Part shown: positions 1-8,307 of the stretch, one piece after another
Layout of the letters: each line of letters begins with the position of its first letter
How positions within the stretch are numbered: the stretch's first letter is position 1
Assembly (NCBI GenBank): GCA_949840905.1
Contig: CATKXW010000007.1
Span: forward strand, 1 to 64,000
Direction of reading: 5' to 3'
DNA: 64,000 nt
DNA from: an uncultured Eggerthellaceae bacterium
GTDB lineage: Bacteria; Actinomycetota; Coriobacteriia; Coriobacteriales; Eggerthellaceae
The notes under the pieces: model-generated
Databases searched by the model: none
Told to the model about the DNA's origin: nothing
Seen by the model: only the letters and a program-made list of their open reading frames with translations
Position numbers and translations under genes: made by a program

Positions 1-255
1 CTCGTCACACCGTGGAGGAAGCCCGTCTATGAAAGCCTCTCACGATATCGATTCCCGGCGACAAAGTGAAAAGGACTTCCACCACAGTCGCCAGACTTCA
101 TCATGTAACAAACCTACGGCTTTCGCAGCCTTAAGCAAGCATGACGGGTGGAAGCCCTTGCCAACATGCTCAAAGCGCGAAAACAACGTGAGGTCTATTC
201 GGTTTGTTACTCTCCCTAACATGTCGCGATAGCGATGCTAGGTCGAAGTCTGGCA
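1..255 (-). promoter_or_regulatory. Copy A of a repeated structured leader, for a gene left of the window
   Basis: Non-coding leader read on the minus strand from a start near 255. Its last visible 89 bases (7-95) closely match 27637-27724, the leader of the giant secreted protein. Both ends of that block are conserved and the middle is variable. Positions 73-80 pair with 17-24 (8 pairs, one G-U). After a U-U mismatch, 82-85 pair with 12-15. The reading frame open in copy B is closed here by stops, so the similarity is not protein coding. In copy B the start codon lies 34 bases past the block, so the gene served by this copy should begin about 30 bases left of base 1. The function is unknown. 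Confidence 0.6.
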
Positions 256-261
256 AACCGG

Positions 262-290
262 AATATAGCAGACACCCGATCCGGCTTCAA
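262..290 (-). promoter_or_regulatory. Promoter for leader A
   Basis: On the minus strand there is a -35 TTGAAG (285-290), a 17-base spacer and a -10 TATATT (262-267). The bases just downstream, CCGGTTTGCCAGA, are almost identical in copy B. The window 249-273 matches 27902-27926 at 21 of 25 positions. The -35 boxes align at exactly the same offset in both copies. Confidence 0.6.
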
Positions 291-606
291 ACGAAACCCT
301 TGAGCGAGCTTGCGTCAAAAACTGAGAAACGCCCGATGAACCCTCGAAATGATTTTTCTGTGAGCGCCCTACGAGATGCGTCGGATGGCAATTAACCGGC
401 AATTAACCGGCAATCAACGTGGCAATCAAGTGGCAATCAGGTTGGCGATGTGCCAACGATCTAGCGCAATCGAGCGGCGATCAACATCGACCGACGATCA
501 TCGAGCCCGGCACCGAGCGCAAAAGATGGTACCGAGGCGTTCTAGCCCTTGGATGCTCACGGGACAAGATGCAGCGCCAAGAGCCGCTCATCACCCGAGA
601 ATACGA
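291..606. other. Intergenic region upstream of promoter A
   Basis: No convincing gene is visible. The short open frames here lack a ribosome-binding site and overlap the tandem array at 387-442. The SNF2 gene ends at 607 and runs into this region. I saw no clear hairpin followed by a T-tract to terminate it. Confidence 0.5.
387..442. repeat. Five tandem 11-12 bp repeats
   Basis: Units start at 387, 398, 409, 421 and 432. The consensus is GGCAATYAACC on the plus strand, or GGTTRATTGCC on the minus strand. The first two units are identical and the others carry one to three changes. The period of about one helical turn would put every copy on the same face of the DNA. The array lies about 100 bp upstream of promoter A and could be a protein-binding array. 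No protein is known to bind it. Confidence 0.6.
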
Positions 607-3600
607 CTATGAGAGCAGCAGATCGGCCAGCTCCTCGCTGGTGAGGCTGGCAAGGGAGCTCGCATCGTTGGCGCTCACGATGGCATCGGCGAGGTCGGTC
701 TTCGCCTCCTGCAGCCGTACGATGCGCTCTTCGATGGTATCGGCGGCTATCACCTTGTAGACGTTCACCATGGAGCGCTGGCCGATGCGATGGGCGCGGT
801 CGGTGGCCTGGTTCTGGGCGGCAGCGTTCCACCACGGGTCAGCATGCACCACGATGGTAGCACCGGTGAGGTTCAGACCCGTGCCGCCTGCTTTCAGCGA
901 CACGAGGAACACCGGGGTATCATCGCCGTTGAAAGCGTCTACCAGCTGGACGCGCTTCGCCTTCGGCGTGGAGCCGGTGATCTTGTAGTAAGGTACCTCA
1001 GCAGCTTCCAACACCGCTTCCACCCGAGAGAGGAAGCTCGTGAACTGCGAGAACAGGAGCATCTTCTCGCCGCTCGCCTGGGCCTGCCCGATCAGCTCGA
1101 CGATGGCGTCCACCTTGGCAGCCTCGCCTTCGTAACCCTCGAACACCAAGCCAGGATCGAGGGCTATCTGCCGCAGCCGCGTCAGCTCGGCGAGCACCTC
1201 CACTCGGCTCATCTCGTCTCGCGGCAGCTGGCCGCGCGCGTTCGCGCGGCTGCCGCTGAGCTTCTTCTGCATGTTCAGCCTATCCCGCAAGCTCTGCTCG
1301 TGAGCCCGATAGAGCTTGCGCTGCTCGCCAGCAAGGGGCACTCGCAACACGGTCTCCATCTTGTCCGGCAGCTCCGGCAGCACGTCTCGCTTGAGCCGCC
1401 TCAGGATGAACGGTCCCACTAATGAGCGCAAACGAGCGGCCAGCTCCTCGTCACCTCCCACGATGCCCAGCTCGAAGCGTTCGCGGAATCGCGCATAGCT
1501 GCCGAGGAACCCAGGCATGAGGAAATCGAATATCGACCATATCTCGGAGAGGCGATTCTCCATGGGCGTCCCCGTGAGCGCGAAGCGATGGAGCGAGGGG
1601 ATGCGCTTCACGGCGCGAGTGGTGAGCGTGGCGTGGTTCTTGATGTACTGCGCCTCATCGAGCACATGGCAGTAATAGCGCCGCTCCGAGAATCCGCTCA
1701 CGTCAAGGCGGGCGATGTCGTAGGAGGTGACGAGCACATCGACCTCCCCTTCTGCGCGCAAAGCGGCGCGCTCCCGCTTGGTGCCCACGATGGCGCGCAC
1801 CCGCAGCTCCGGCGCAAAGGTCTGAAACTCGGCGAGCCAGTTGTAGACGAGGGAAGCCGGGCATACGATCAGGCTCGGACCCACCTTGCGCGCCTCATCG
1901 CGACGGGCATCCAACAGCGCGATGGTCTGCAGCGACTTTCCCAGGCCCATCTCGTCAGCGAGCACCCCGCCGAAGCCCAGATCGCACAAGGCCGCAAGCC
2001 AGCGGAAGCCCTCCACCTGATAAGGGCGCATGATGGCACCCAGGTGCGCAGGCGGCTCGAAGGCGCTCTGCTCGATCGTACGGAACGCCGCCACGTAGTC
2101 GGTGAACCGCTTGTCGCGCTTCGCCTCGGAGAACTCGCGATCGAGGTAGAACGCCCGGTAGGTGGGCAGTTCCAGCCGATCATCAGCCAGATCGGTCGCC
2201 TTCAGCCCAAGGTCGTCCATCAAGGTGGCGAGCCGCGTCAGCTCGGCCTGTTCCAAGTTCAGGAACGCGCCGCTGCGCAGACGGTGGAAGCGCTTCTTCG
2301 CTTGATAGCTGCCCAGCACTTCTGCCAGCTCTCCAGCCTCCAGATCCTCAGAGCTCACATCGAGCTGGATGAGGTCGCCTGCTAAGGAGATACCGTAGCG
2401 CCACCGTGGCTTGCCATCCACCAACAACCGATCGAAGGCGGGCGTGGTGAACACCTCGCCTACGGCTCGCAACTGGGAAAGGCCGCCGTAGAGCAGGCGC
2501 ATCACCGAGTCTTCGTCATCGAGGGCGAGCGTGAACGCCGGGCCGACATAGCGCCACAACGCCTCGAGCGCTCGCTCTTCGAGACGCTCATCGCGCACAG
2601 GCCGCGGCGCCCCCTGCTCTTCGAGCGCTTCAGCCTCCCCCTTTTTCGCCACGCTCCCTTGGCGCGCGATCGGCACGGCCTCTCCTAACACGAAGCGCGC
2701 AGAGCCGTAGACCACCTGCACGCTCGCCTCGATGCGCTCCTTCGCCCGATCGAAGTAGTACTCGACCCGACCCGGGAGGGGCTTCATCGACAACACCGCA
2801 GCAGGAACGCTCACCGTGGCCGTCCGCTCCAGCACAGGGAGCACGGTGGCGCAGAACAGGGGCATGTCGTCCTCGGCCACGAAGAAGCGCTCGCCGCTAG
2901 CCTCGAAGAGCTCGCGCACCGAAGGGGCGTCGATGGCGAACCGCTCGCTCGTCCGATAGAAGCCCTCCTCCTCATAGACGAACGCGCTCGCCCCCGACAC
3001 CGCGAAGATCGCCTGCGTATCGGCCACCAGAAGATAGCCAGCATCTTCGGGCACGATGCGCAGCTGCAAAGGCGGATCATCATGGCGAAACGACGCGCGA
3101 ACGCAGGTGCGATGCACGCCATCGAAGCTCGTCACGGCCACCGATTCGTTCTCCATGGCCTCCAGCAGAGAGATGAGCTCGCTCTCATCCAAGGCGAGCT
3201 CCCGCTTCGTCGATGAGCCGCCCAAAGAGGCTCGGCGCCCGCTGCGAGCGTCGAGCACGCGTTCCAAGGCAGCGATCAGCTTCTGGCTAGCATCAGTGAA
3301 GGCTTCGCGGTCATGGACGAAGGCGAGCTTCTTACCATGAGAGAGCATCGCCCGTCCGCGCACGGCTTCGATCAGGCCGCCCACATCCTTCACCACATAG
3401 CTCGCTTCTGGTGACGCGATAGAGAAGCGCACGCTCCAACTGCCGTATTCGACCATCAGCTCCGGCACGAGGCGCACCACCTCACGTAGCTCAGGGGTCT
3501 CCACCACGTTTCGCGTGCGCTTCATCAGCTCTTGGATCAAAGGCGTGGTGCGCGCGCTCAACCCGGTGCCATAGCCCTGATAGGCAGTGGGATCATGATG

Positions 3601-3894
3601 GAAGTCGAGGACGAGGGCAGCGCAATGCTTGCACATGCCATCGTAGTTCAGATAAGCCGGGCACGTGCAGCGATAATCGAGGATGCGCCCCATGCCACCG
3701 TCGAGGTCCACCGAACTGCTATAGCGGTCGTGCCAGCCGTTGCTCGACGCCACCGCCGCCTGCAGCACCACTTCTCCGTAGTGGTCGCAGGCGCAGGTGC
3801 GCGCCGATATGTTGCGCTCGTTAGCGGCTATCTGCCGGGCGCGCTGCAGCGTGCGCGGATAGCAGTGAGCGCCCAGTTCGTCTTCGAGGGTCAC
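607..3894 (-). CDS. SNF2-family DEAD/DEAH-type helicase with SWIM zinc finger
   Basis: A 1095-residue ATP-dependent DNA translocase of the Swi2/Snf2 (RapA/HepA-like) group, expected to remodel protein-DNA or polymerase-DNA complexes. The N-terminus has a SWIM zinc finger: Cys76 and Cys78, then Cys88 and His90. The helicase core follows, with DEMGLGKS as Walker A, a DEAQ box and GTPMENRL. The C-terminal lobe has LLFSQFTSFL and the arginine-finger motif QATDRAHRIGQ. The start is GTG at 3894. No strong Shine-Dalgarno precedes it, so the start is less certain than the family. It lies 27 bases after the PFL gene and probably shares its transcript. The exact cellular role is unknown. Confidence 0.9.
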   Translation of the reverse strand: MTLEDELGAHCYPRTLQRARQIAANERNISARTCACDHYGEVVLQAAVASSNGWHDRYSSSVDLDGGMGRILDYRCTCPAYLNYDGMCKHCAALVLDFHHDPTAYQGYGTGLSARTTPLIQELMKRTRNVVETPELREVVRLVPELMVEYGSWSVRFSIASPEASYVVKDVGGLIEAVRGRAMLSHGKKLAFVHDREAFTDASQKLIAALERVLDARSGRRASLGGSSTKRELALDESELISLLEAMENESVAVTSFDGVHRTCVRASFRHDDPPLQLRIVPEDAGYLLVADTQAIFAVSGASAFVYEEEGFYRTSERFAIDAPSVRELFEASGERFFVAEDDMPLFCATVLPVLERTATVSVPAAVLSMKPLPGRVEYYFDRAKERIEASVQVVYGSARFVLGEAVPIARQGSVAKKGEAEALEEQGAPRPVRDERLEERALEALWRYVGPAFTLALDDEDSVMRLLYGGLSQLRAVGEVFTTPAFDRLLVDGKPRWRYGISLAGDLIQLDVSSEDLEAGELAEVLGSYQAKKRFHRLRSGAFLNLEQAELTRLATLMDDLGLKATDLADDRLELPTYRAFYLDREFSEAKRDKRFTDYVAAFRTIEQSAFEPPAHLGAIMRPYQVEGFRWLAALCDLGFGGVLADEMGLGKSLQTIALLDARRDEARKVGPSLIVCPASLVYNWLAEFQTFAPELRVRAIVGTKRERAALRAEGEVDVLVTSYDIARLDVSGFSERRYYCHVLDEAQYIKNHATLTTRAVKRIPSLHRFALTGTPMENRLSEIWSIFDFLMPGFLGSYARFRERFELGIVGGDEELAARLRSLVGPFILRRLKRDVLPELPDKMETVLRVPLAGEQRKLYRAHEQSLRDRLNMQKKLSGSRANARGQLPRDEMSRVEVLAELTRLRQIALDPGLVFEGYEGEAAKVDAIVELIGQAQASGEKMLLFSQFTSFLSRVEAVLEAAEVPYYKITGSTPKAKRVQLVDAFNGDDTPVFLVSLKAGGTGLNLTGATIVVHADPWWNAAAQNQATDRAHRIGQRSMVNVYKVIAADTIEERIVRLQEAKTDLADAIVSANDASSLASLTSEELADLLLS

Positions 3895-3921
3895 GAGGTA
3901 TGCGCCGCGCTTCCCGAACGC

Positions 3922-5286
3922 CTAGTTCTTCAGCGAGTTCAGCGGCGCGGGCATGTGGCCGCCGCGATGGGCGAACACGGTACCAGCGAAGCGGTTCACG
4001 GGCATGACCGGCGCATAGCCGAGCAAGCCGCCGAAATCGAGCTTGTCCCCCACCTCGCAGCCGATGGCCGGGATGAGGCGCACGGCGGTGGTCTTGTTGT
4101 TGATCATGCCGATAGCGCACTCATCGGCGAGGATGCCGAAGATGGTCTCGACATCGGTGTCGCCCGGCACGGCTATCATATCGAGGCCCACCGAGCACAC
4201 GCATGTCATGGCTTCCAGCTTCTCGATGGAGAGAGCGCCGTCCTCGGCCGCACGGATCATGCCGGCATCCTCCGACACCGGGATGAACGCACCGGACAGA
4301 CCCCCCACCGACGACGACGCCATCACGCCGCCCTTCTTCACGGCGTCGTTGAGCATGGCCAGCGCCGCTGTGGTACCAGGGCCGCCGCACTGACCCACGC
4401 CGATGGCCTCGATGATCTCAGCGACCGAATCTCCCTCAGCCGGGGTGGGCGCCAGCGACAGGTCGAGGATGCCCTTCTGCACCCCAAGACGCATCGAAGC
4501 CTCGCGGGCCATCAGCTCGCCGGCGCGAGTGATCTTGAACGCCGTGGCCTTGATGGCCTCAGCGATGGCGGTGATGTCGGCGTCTTTCGCCATGTCGGCC
4601 AGAACCGCGCGCACAACGCCCGGACCCGACACGCCCACGTTCACCACCTCGTCAGCCTCACCGGATCCATGGAAGGCACCAGCCATGAAGGGATTGTCCT
4701 CCACGGCATTGCAGAACACCACCAGCTTGCCCGCGCCGATGCACTGGCGATCCGCCGTCAGCTCGGCAGCACGACGGATGATGCCGGCCATCTTCAGCGC
4801 GGCGTCCATGTTGATGCCAGCGCGGGTAGAACCGACGTTGACGCTGGCGCAGACGCGCTCGGTAGCGGCCAGAGCCTCGGGGATGGAATCCATGAGCTTA
4901 TGGTCGGCAGCGGATGCGCCCTTCTGCACCAAAGCCGAGAAGCCGCCCACGAAATCGACGCCCACTTCTAAGGCCGCCTTATCCATGGCCACGGCGATGG
5001 GGGACAGATCAGAGGTGCTCGCTCCAGCGCACAGCTCGGCGATGGGCGTGACCGATATGCGCTTGTTCACGATAGGGATGCCGAACTCGCGCTCGAGCTG
5101 CTCGGCGGTGGGCACCAGACGCTCAGCGGCGGTCGTCATGCGATCGTAGACCTTCCGCGCTAGGGCATCCACATCGGCGTCCACACAGCTGCGCAGGTTG
5201 ATGCCGAGGGTGATGGTGCGGATATCGAGGTGCTGACGGCTCACCATAGCGAGCGTTTCGGCTATTTCCTCCGGTGTGATCTGCAT
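3922..5286 (-). CDS. PFL family protein (UPF0210)
   Basis: A 454-residue, full-length member of the UPF0210/PFL family. The fold is related to pyruvate formate-lyase, but the reaction is not established. The start ATG at 5286 follows AAGGGAG at good spacing. Family members are commonly encoded beside a small ACT-domain protein (UPF0237). No such gene lies next to this one: the upstream side is a divergent intergenic region and the downstream neighbour is the SNF2 gene. The family call rests on overall sequence recognition, with glycine- and alanine-rich stretches such as [11 protein letters not shown] and [11 protein letters not shown]. The function should be treated as unknown. Confidence 0.85.
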   Translation of the reverse strand: MQITPEEIAETLAMVSRQHLDIRTITLGINLRSCVDADVDALARKVYDRMTTAAERLVPTAEQLEREFGIPIVNKRISVTPIAELCAGASTSDLSPIAVAMDKAALEVGVDFVGGFSALVQKGASAADHKLMDSIPEALAATERVCASVNVGSTRAGINMDAALKMAGIIRRAAELTADRQCIGAGKLVVFCNAVEDNPFMAGAFHGSGEADEVVNVGVSGPGVVRAVLADMAKDADITAIAEAIKATAFKITRAGELMAREASMRLGVQKGILDLSLAPTPAEGDSVAEIIEAIGVGQCGGPGTTAALAMLNDAVKKGGVMASSSVGGLSGAFIPVSEDAGMIRAAEDGALSIEKLEAMTCVCSVGLDMIAVPGDTDVETIFGILADECAIGMINNKTTAVRLIPAIGCEVGDKLDFGGLLGYAPVMPVNRFAGTVFAHRGGHMPAPLNSLKN

Positions 5287-5323
5287 GGGCGCTCCCTTGC
5301 CGTTCTCTATCGAACCTCCGAAA

Positions 5324-5352
5324 GCCCTCTTTCAGGGCATCGTATCATTATA
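5324..5352 (-). promoter_or_regulatory. Promoter -10 and small leader hairpin before the PFL gene
   Basis: A perfect -10 TATAAT lies at 5347-5352 on the minus strand, with no good -35 at 16-18 bases. Just downstream, GCCCT-GAAAG-AGGGC (5324-5338) forms a short perfect hairpin followed by TTTC. It could be a weak attenuator or simply leader structure. Confidence 0.45.
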
Positions 5353-5518
5353 GCGAAACCATAGCCGTCGATGATCGTACGACGGACCGTGATCGCAACG
5401 AGCAGACGGCGAACCTCGACGGTTCCCTTACGAGCTCATCGCACTTGCGCCCTAAGCGATGAGTTCCATGGTACCATCGCCCCTGGGATCGACCGCATGA
5501 TCGAAGAGAGGTGACGCC

Positions 5519-5935
5519 ATGGGATCATATGAGCGTGAGATGGCGATGGTGGCAGCGGGCGAGGCCTGCCGCGGGCTGGCGGCCCGAGAGTACTTCGCCG
5601 AGCTGGACAGAGAGCTGTCAGAAGAGGCCTCCGCTCTCACCCACCGGCCCGACTACTCCAAGACCCTCTTCGCCGAGGAGAACGATGACATCTATCGTGA
5701 GTTCTGCGCCTATGTCGACCTGCCCCGACCGCGCTTCTTCGATGCCATCGAAGACCCCATCCGCATCGATGGACATACGGCCGCCGATATCTATTTCGCC
5801 ATGAAGTCGAAGAACGACCGCATCGTCGCCATCGATGGTGCGGCGGTCTACAACATGATGGTCAACCTGCGCAACAAGCCCGAGATCTACCGCAAGGTGC
5901 TCGATTTCCGCCCCACTTGCTACAAATGCGGGTGA
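5519..5935 (+). CDS. Uncharacterised 138-residue protein
   Basis: I do not recognise this protein. It is soluble and acidic, with no membrane segment or signal peptide, and ends in the Cys pair PTCYKCG. The start ATG at 5519 follows GAGAGGTGACGCC. The next plus-strand gene begins seven bases after its stop, so the two are probably co-transcribed. It diverges from the PFL gene. The frame is much longer than its overlapping alternatives and has third-position GC bias like its neighbours, so it is likely real. Confidence 0.65.
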   Translation: MGSYEREMAMVAAGEACRGLAAREYFAELDRELSEEASALTHRPDYSKTLFAEENDDIYREFCAYVDLPRPRFFDAIEDPIRIDGHTAADIYFAMKSKNDRIVAIDGAAVYNMMVNLRNKPEIYRKVLDFRPTCYKCG

Positions 5936-5942
5936 GCCGAAC

Positions 5943-6161
5943 ATGAGCAAGAAGCACGGAAAGACGAAGGAAGCGAAGCGGAAGAAGACCACCGAAAAGC
6001 TCGCGAAGAAGAACGGGAAACCGTCGAAGGGCAAGAAGGAGAGAACGGTCGATGCGGTGAACGTTTGTCCATGCTGTAAGAAGCACTGTTCGCTACATTC
6101 GCCGAAGTGCGGAAAAGGCAAGAAGCTCGCAAAGAAGCTCAGGCTCGCAGCCGACAGCTAA
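5943..6161 (+). CDS. Small Lys-rich protein with a Cys cluster
   Basis: A 72-residue, very basic protein. The first ~38 residues are almost all Lys, Thr, Glu and Arg. A cluster CPCCKKHCSLHSPKC then supplies five Cys and two His spaced like a zinc (or possibly iron-sulphur) site, followed by another Lys-rich stretch. It is tightly linked to the 138-residue gene upstream. Basic flanks around a metal knuckle suggest nucleic-acid or ribosome binding, but this is inference and I know no assigned function. Confidence 0.6.
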   Translation: MSKKHGKTKEAKRKKTTEKLAKKNGKPSKGKKERTVDAVNVCPCCKKHCSLHSPKCGKGKKLAKKLRLAADS

Positions 6162-6512
6162 CCTATCGGCTATGCCAAGCTCCTCTTGAGGGACGACCTC
6201 TCTGACGGAACAGCCGTAAGCTGGTCTTTGGTCGCCTCACGGACCGGGCAGAGCCGGTCCTTGGGAGCGATCTCGAGCGCCGGACCCGGAGCAATGCCGC
6301 CGTCGGGATCGCTTCGAGCCGGTTCCTACGCATACCCGCAGGTATCGCCCTCGCGCTTGCTCGCGACGATGCCCTTCGCCGAGAGACGACGCTCATCGAC
6401 GCTCTCTCCTTCCAATATGGTCATCCTGCAATATGGTCATCCTGCCTCGCATCGTTCACGACGAACACGAGAAACGTCCGCTATGACCGAACCTCTAGAA
6501 GGGGATGAAGGC
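6162..6512. other. Convergent intergenic region with hairpin and tandem repeat
   Basis: This lies between the end of the small plus-strand gene and the end of tlyA. A hairpin GGACCGG/CCGGTCC (6241-6260) is followed by TTGGG and may stop plus-strand transcripts, though there is no true T-tract. A perfect 16-bp tandem duplication sits at 6413-6444. No gene is supported here. Confidence 0.5.
6413..6444. repeat. Perfect 16-bp tandem duplication
   Basis: CAATATGGTCATCCTG occurs twice in direct succession (6413-6428 and 6429-6444) with no mismatch, in the convergent gap downstream of tlyA. It is probably a recent slippage event. Confidence 0.8.
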
Positions 6513-7256
6513 TCAGACCATCTTCACGGCGCGAATGAGGTATTCGATGTTGCCTTCAGGGCCGCGCAAGGAAGACTCCACCACCCCATCGACAGCGAAG
6601 CCTGTGTCTTCGAGCGAACATCGCACCTCCTCGATCGTGCGAGCGCGCACAGCTTCATCGCGCACCACGCCGTGATCGGTCTCTTCGTGGCGCGATTCGA
6701 ACTGAGGCTTGATGAGCGCGATGAGCGTACCAGATGCCCCGCACAGGTCCGACAGCACGGTTGCGAGCGATGTCAACCCGATGAAGCTCACGTCCACCAC
6801 CACCAGATCGAACGGACCGCCGAGCTCCTCGACCGAGGTCGTCCTCACGTTGGTACGCTCGAACACTGACACACGGGGATCCTGCCGCACTTTCCAGGCG
6901 AGCTGGCCGTAGTTGACGTCCACGCATGCCACGCTCGCAGCGCCGGCCTGCAGCAAGCAATCGGTGAAACCGCCAGTGGAAGAACCCACATCGCAGCAGC
7001 GCAGGCCTCCTGCGCTCTGACCGAACGCAATGAGCGCACCTTGCAGCTTGTGCCCCCCACGCGATACGAAGGTCTTGCGATCCTTCACGAAAACATCGGC
7101 ATCCTTCGATACCTTCACCGCCGCACTGGTCGGATAGACGTCGTCAACACGGACCTCATGCGCTATGACCGCTCGCAGCACCGCACCCGTATCAGGAAAA
7201 TCGCCGCGTGCCACCAGCAGCTCATCGAGCCGGACCTTCTTCGGTTTGCCTGCCAC
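6513..7256 (-). CDS. tlyA: TlyA family rRNA 2'-O-methyltransferase / S4-domain protein
   Basis: A 247-residue protein with an N-terminal S4 RNA-binding domain (KVRLDELLVARG and VSRGGHKLQGAL) and an FtsJ-like Rossmann methyltransferase. The methyltransferase shows the SAM motif DVGSSTGGFTDCLL, then VVVDVSFIGL and LIKPQFE. TlyA proteins 2'-O-methylate rRNA, and in some species they act as haemolysin-like factors. I chose GTG at 7256, one base after the asd stop, because the S4 domain begins there. The longer open frame to 7391 only reads antisense into asd. It is the third gene of lysC-asd-tlyA and is presumably translationally coupled to asd. Confidence 0.88.
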   Translation of the reverse strand: MAGKPKKVRLDELLVARGDFPDTGAVLRAVIAHEVRVDDVYPTSAAVKVSKDADVFVKDRKTFVSRGGHKLQGALIAFGQSAGGLRCCDVGSSTGGFTDCLLQAGAASVACVDVNYGQLAWKVRQDPRVSVFERTNVRTTSVEELGGPFDLVVVDVSFIGLTSLATVLSDLCGASGTLIALIKPQFESRHEETDHGVVRDEAVRARTIEEVRCSLEDTGFAVDGVVESSLRGPEGNIEYLIRAVKMV

Positions 7257-7257
7257 C

Positions 7258-8307
7258 TTACGGCAGCAGGAGCTGGGCGATCTGCACGGCGTTGAGCGCC
7301 GCGCCCTTGCGGATCTGATCCGCCACCTCCCAGAACGCGATGCCGTGTTCCACCGAAGCATCCTCGCGGATGCGACCGACATAGACGCCATCGGTGCCCG
7401 CCAGAAGCCCGGGCATGGGATAGAGCTTCTCCTGCGGATCGTCCATCACGGTGATGCCAGGAGCGGCCGCTAGGGCGGCGCGAGCCTCATCAGCTGTGAT
7501 GGGACCATCGAACTCCACGTTGAGAGATTCGCCATGGCAGCGCAGCACTGGAACGCGCACGCAGGTGGCAGTCACGGGCAGCCCCTCGTCATGGAGGATC
7601 TTCTTGGTCTCCACCACCATCTTCCACTCCTCTTTGGTGGACCCATCATCGAGGAACACGTCGATGTGGGGGATGCAGTTGAACGCGATGCGATGGGCGA
7701 ACGCGCTCACCTCCAGCTCATCTTCGGCCACGCCGTTGAGGAAGTCGCCGGTCTGCTGGTACAGCTCGGCCATGGCCGCAGCACCGCCGCCCGAAGCCGC
7801 CTGATAGGTCGATACCACCACGCGCTTCAGCGGAGCCACCTCAGAGAGCGGCTTCAGCGCCACCACCATCTGGATGGTGGAACAGTTCGGGTTCGCGATG
7901 ACGCCCTCGTGCCAGGTCACATCCTCTGGGTTCACCTCGGGCACCACCAACGGCACGTCCGCATCCATGCGAAAGGCGCTGGAGTTGTCGATCATGACGG
8001 CACCGGCTGCCACCACCGCTTCGCGCATCTCCTTCGACACGCTCGCACCAGCCGAAAACAGGGCGATATCCACACCAGCGAAGGACTCGGGGGTCATCTC
8101 CTGCACGGTCAGCTCCCCTGCCGGAACATCTCCGCAGCCCTCGAAGGGCACGGTCTTGCCAGCAGAGCGCGCGCTCGCCAGTGCGCGCACCTCTGCTGCA
8201 GGGAAGTCCACGTCATGGAGCACTCGCAGGAACTCCTGGCCAACCGCGCCCGTCGCTCCGGCCACCGCCACAACGGGTCGTGCGGGCATCGTCTTCGTCC
8301 AGCTCAT
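7258..8307 (-). CDS. asd: Aspartate-semialdehyde dehydrogenase
   Basis: A 349-residue enzyme that reduces aspartyl phosphate to aspartate semialdehyde with NADPH. This is the second step toward Lys, Thr, Met and diaminopimelate for peptidoglycan. It has the N-terminal nucleotide motif VAVAGATGAVGQEFL and the catalytic Cys in ANPNCSTIQM. The start ATG at 8307 directly follows the lysC stop, and its ribosome site AAGGGACGATAG lies within the end of lysC. This implies coupled translation of the two consecutive enzymes. Length and motifs are normal for the family. Confidence 0.97.
   Translation of the reverse strand: MSWTKTMPARPVVAVAGATGAVGQEFLRVLHDVDFPAAEVRALASARSAGKTVPFEGCGDVPAGELTVQEMTPESFAGVDIALFSAGASVSKEMREAVVAAGAVMIDNSSAFRMDADVPLVVPEVNPEDVTWHEGVIANPNCSTIQMVVALKPLSEVAPLKRVVVSTYQAASGGGAAAMAELYQQTGDFLNGVAEDELEVSAFAHRIAFNCIPHIDVFLDDGSTKEEWKMVVETKKILHDEGLPVTATCVRVPVLRCHGESLNVEFDGPITADEARAALAAAPGITVMDDPQEKLYPMPGLLAGTDGVYVGRIREDASVEHGIAFWEVADQIRKGAALNAVQIAQLLLP

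Noticed and set aside
29-232. A 67-codon frame on the plus strand at the left end
   Set aside because: It runs through the conserved leader block, which is non-coding in both copies, and has no ribosome site.
5324-5338. Transcription attenuator in the PFL leader
   Set aside because: The stem has only five pairs and the T-run is three bases. It is listed only as a leader hairpin.
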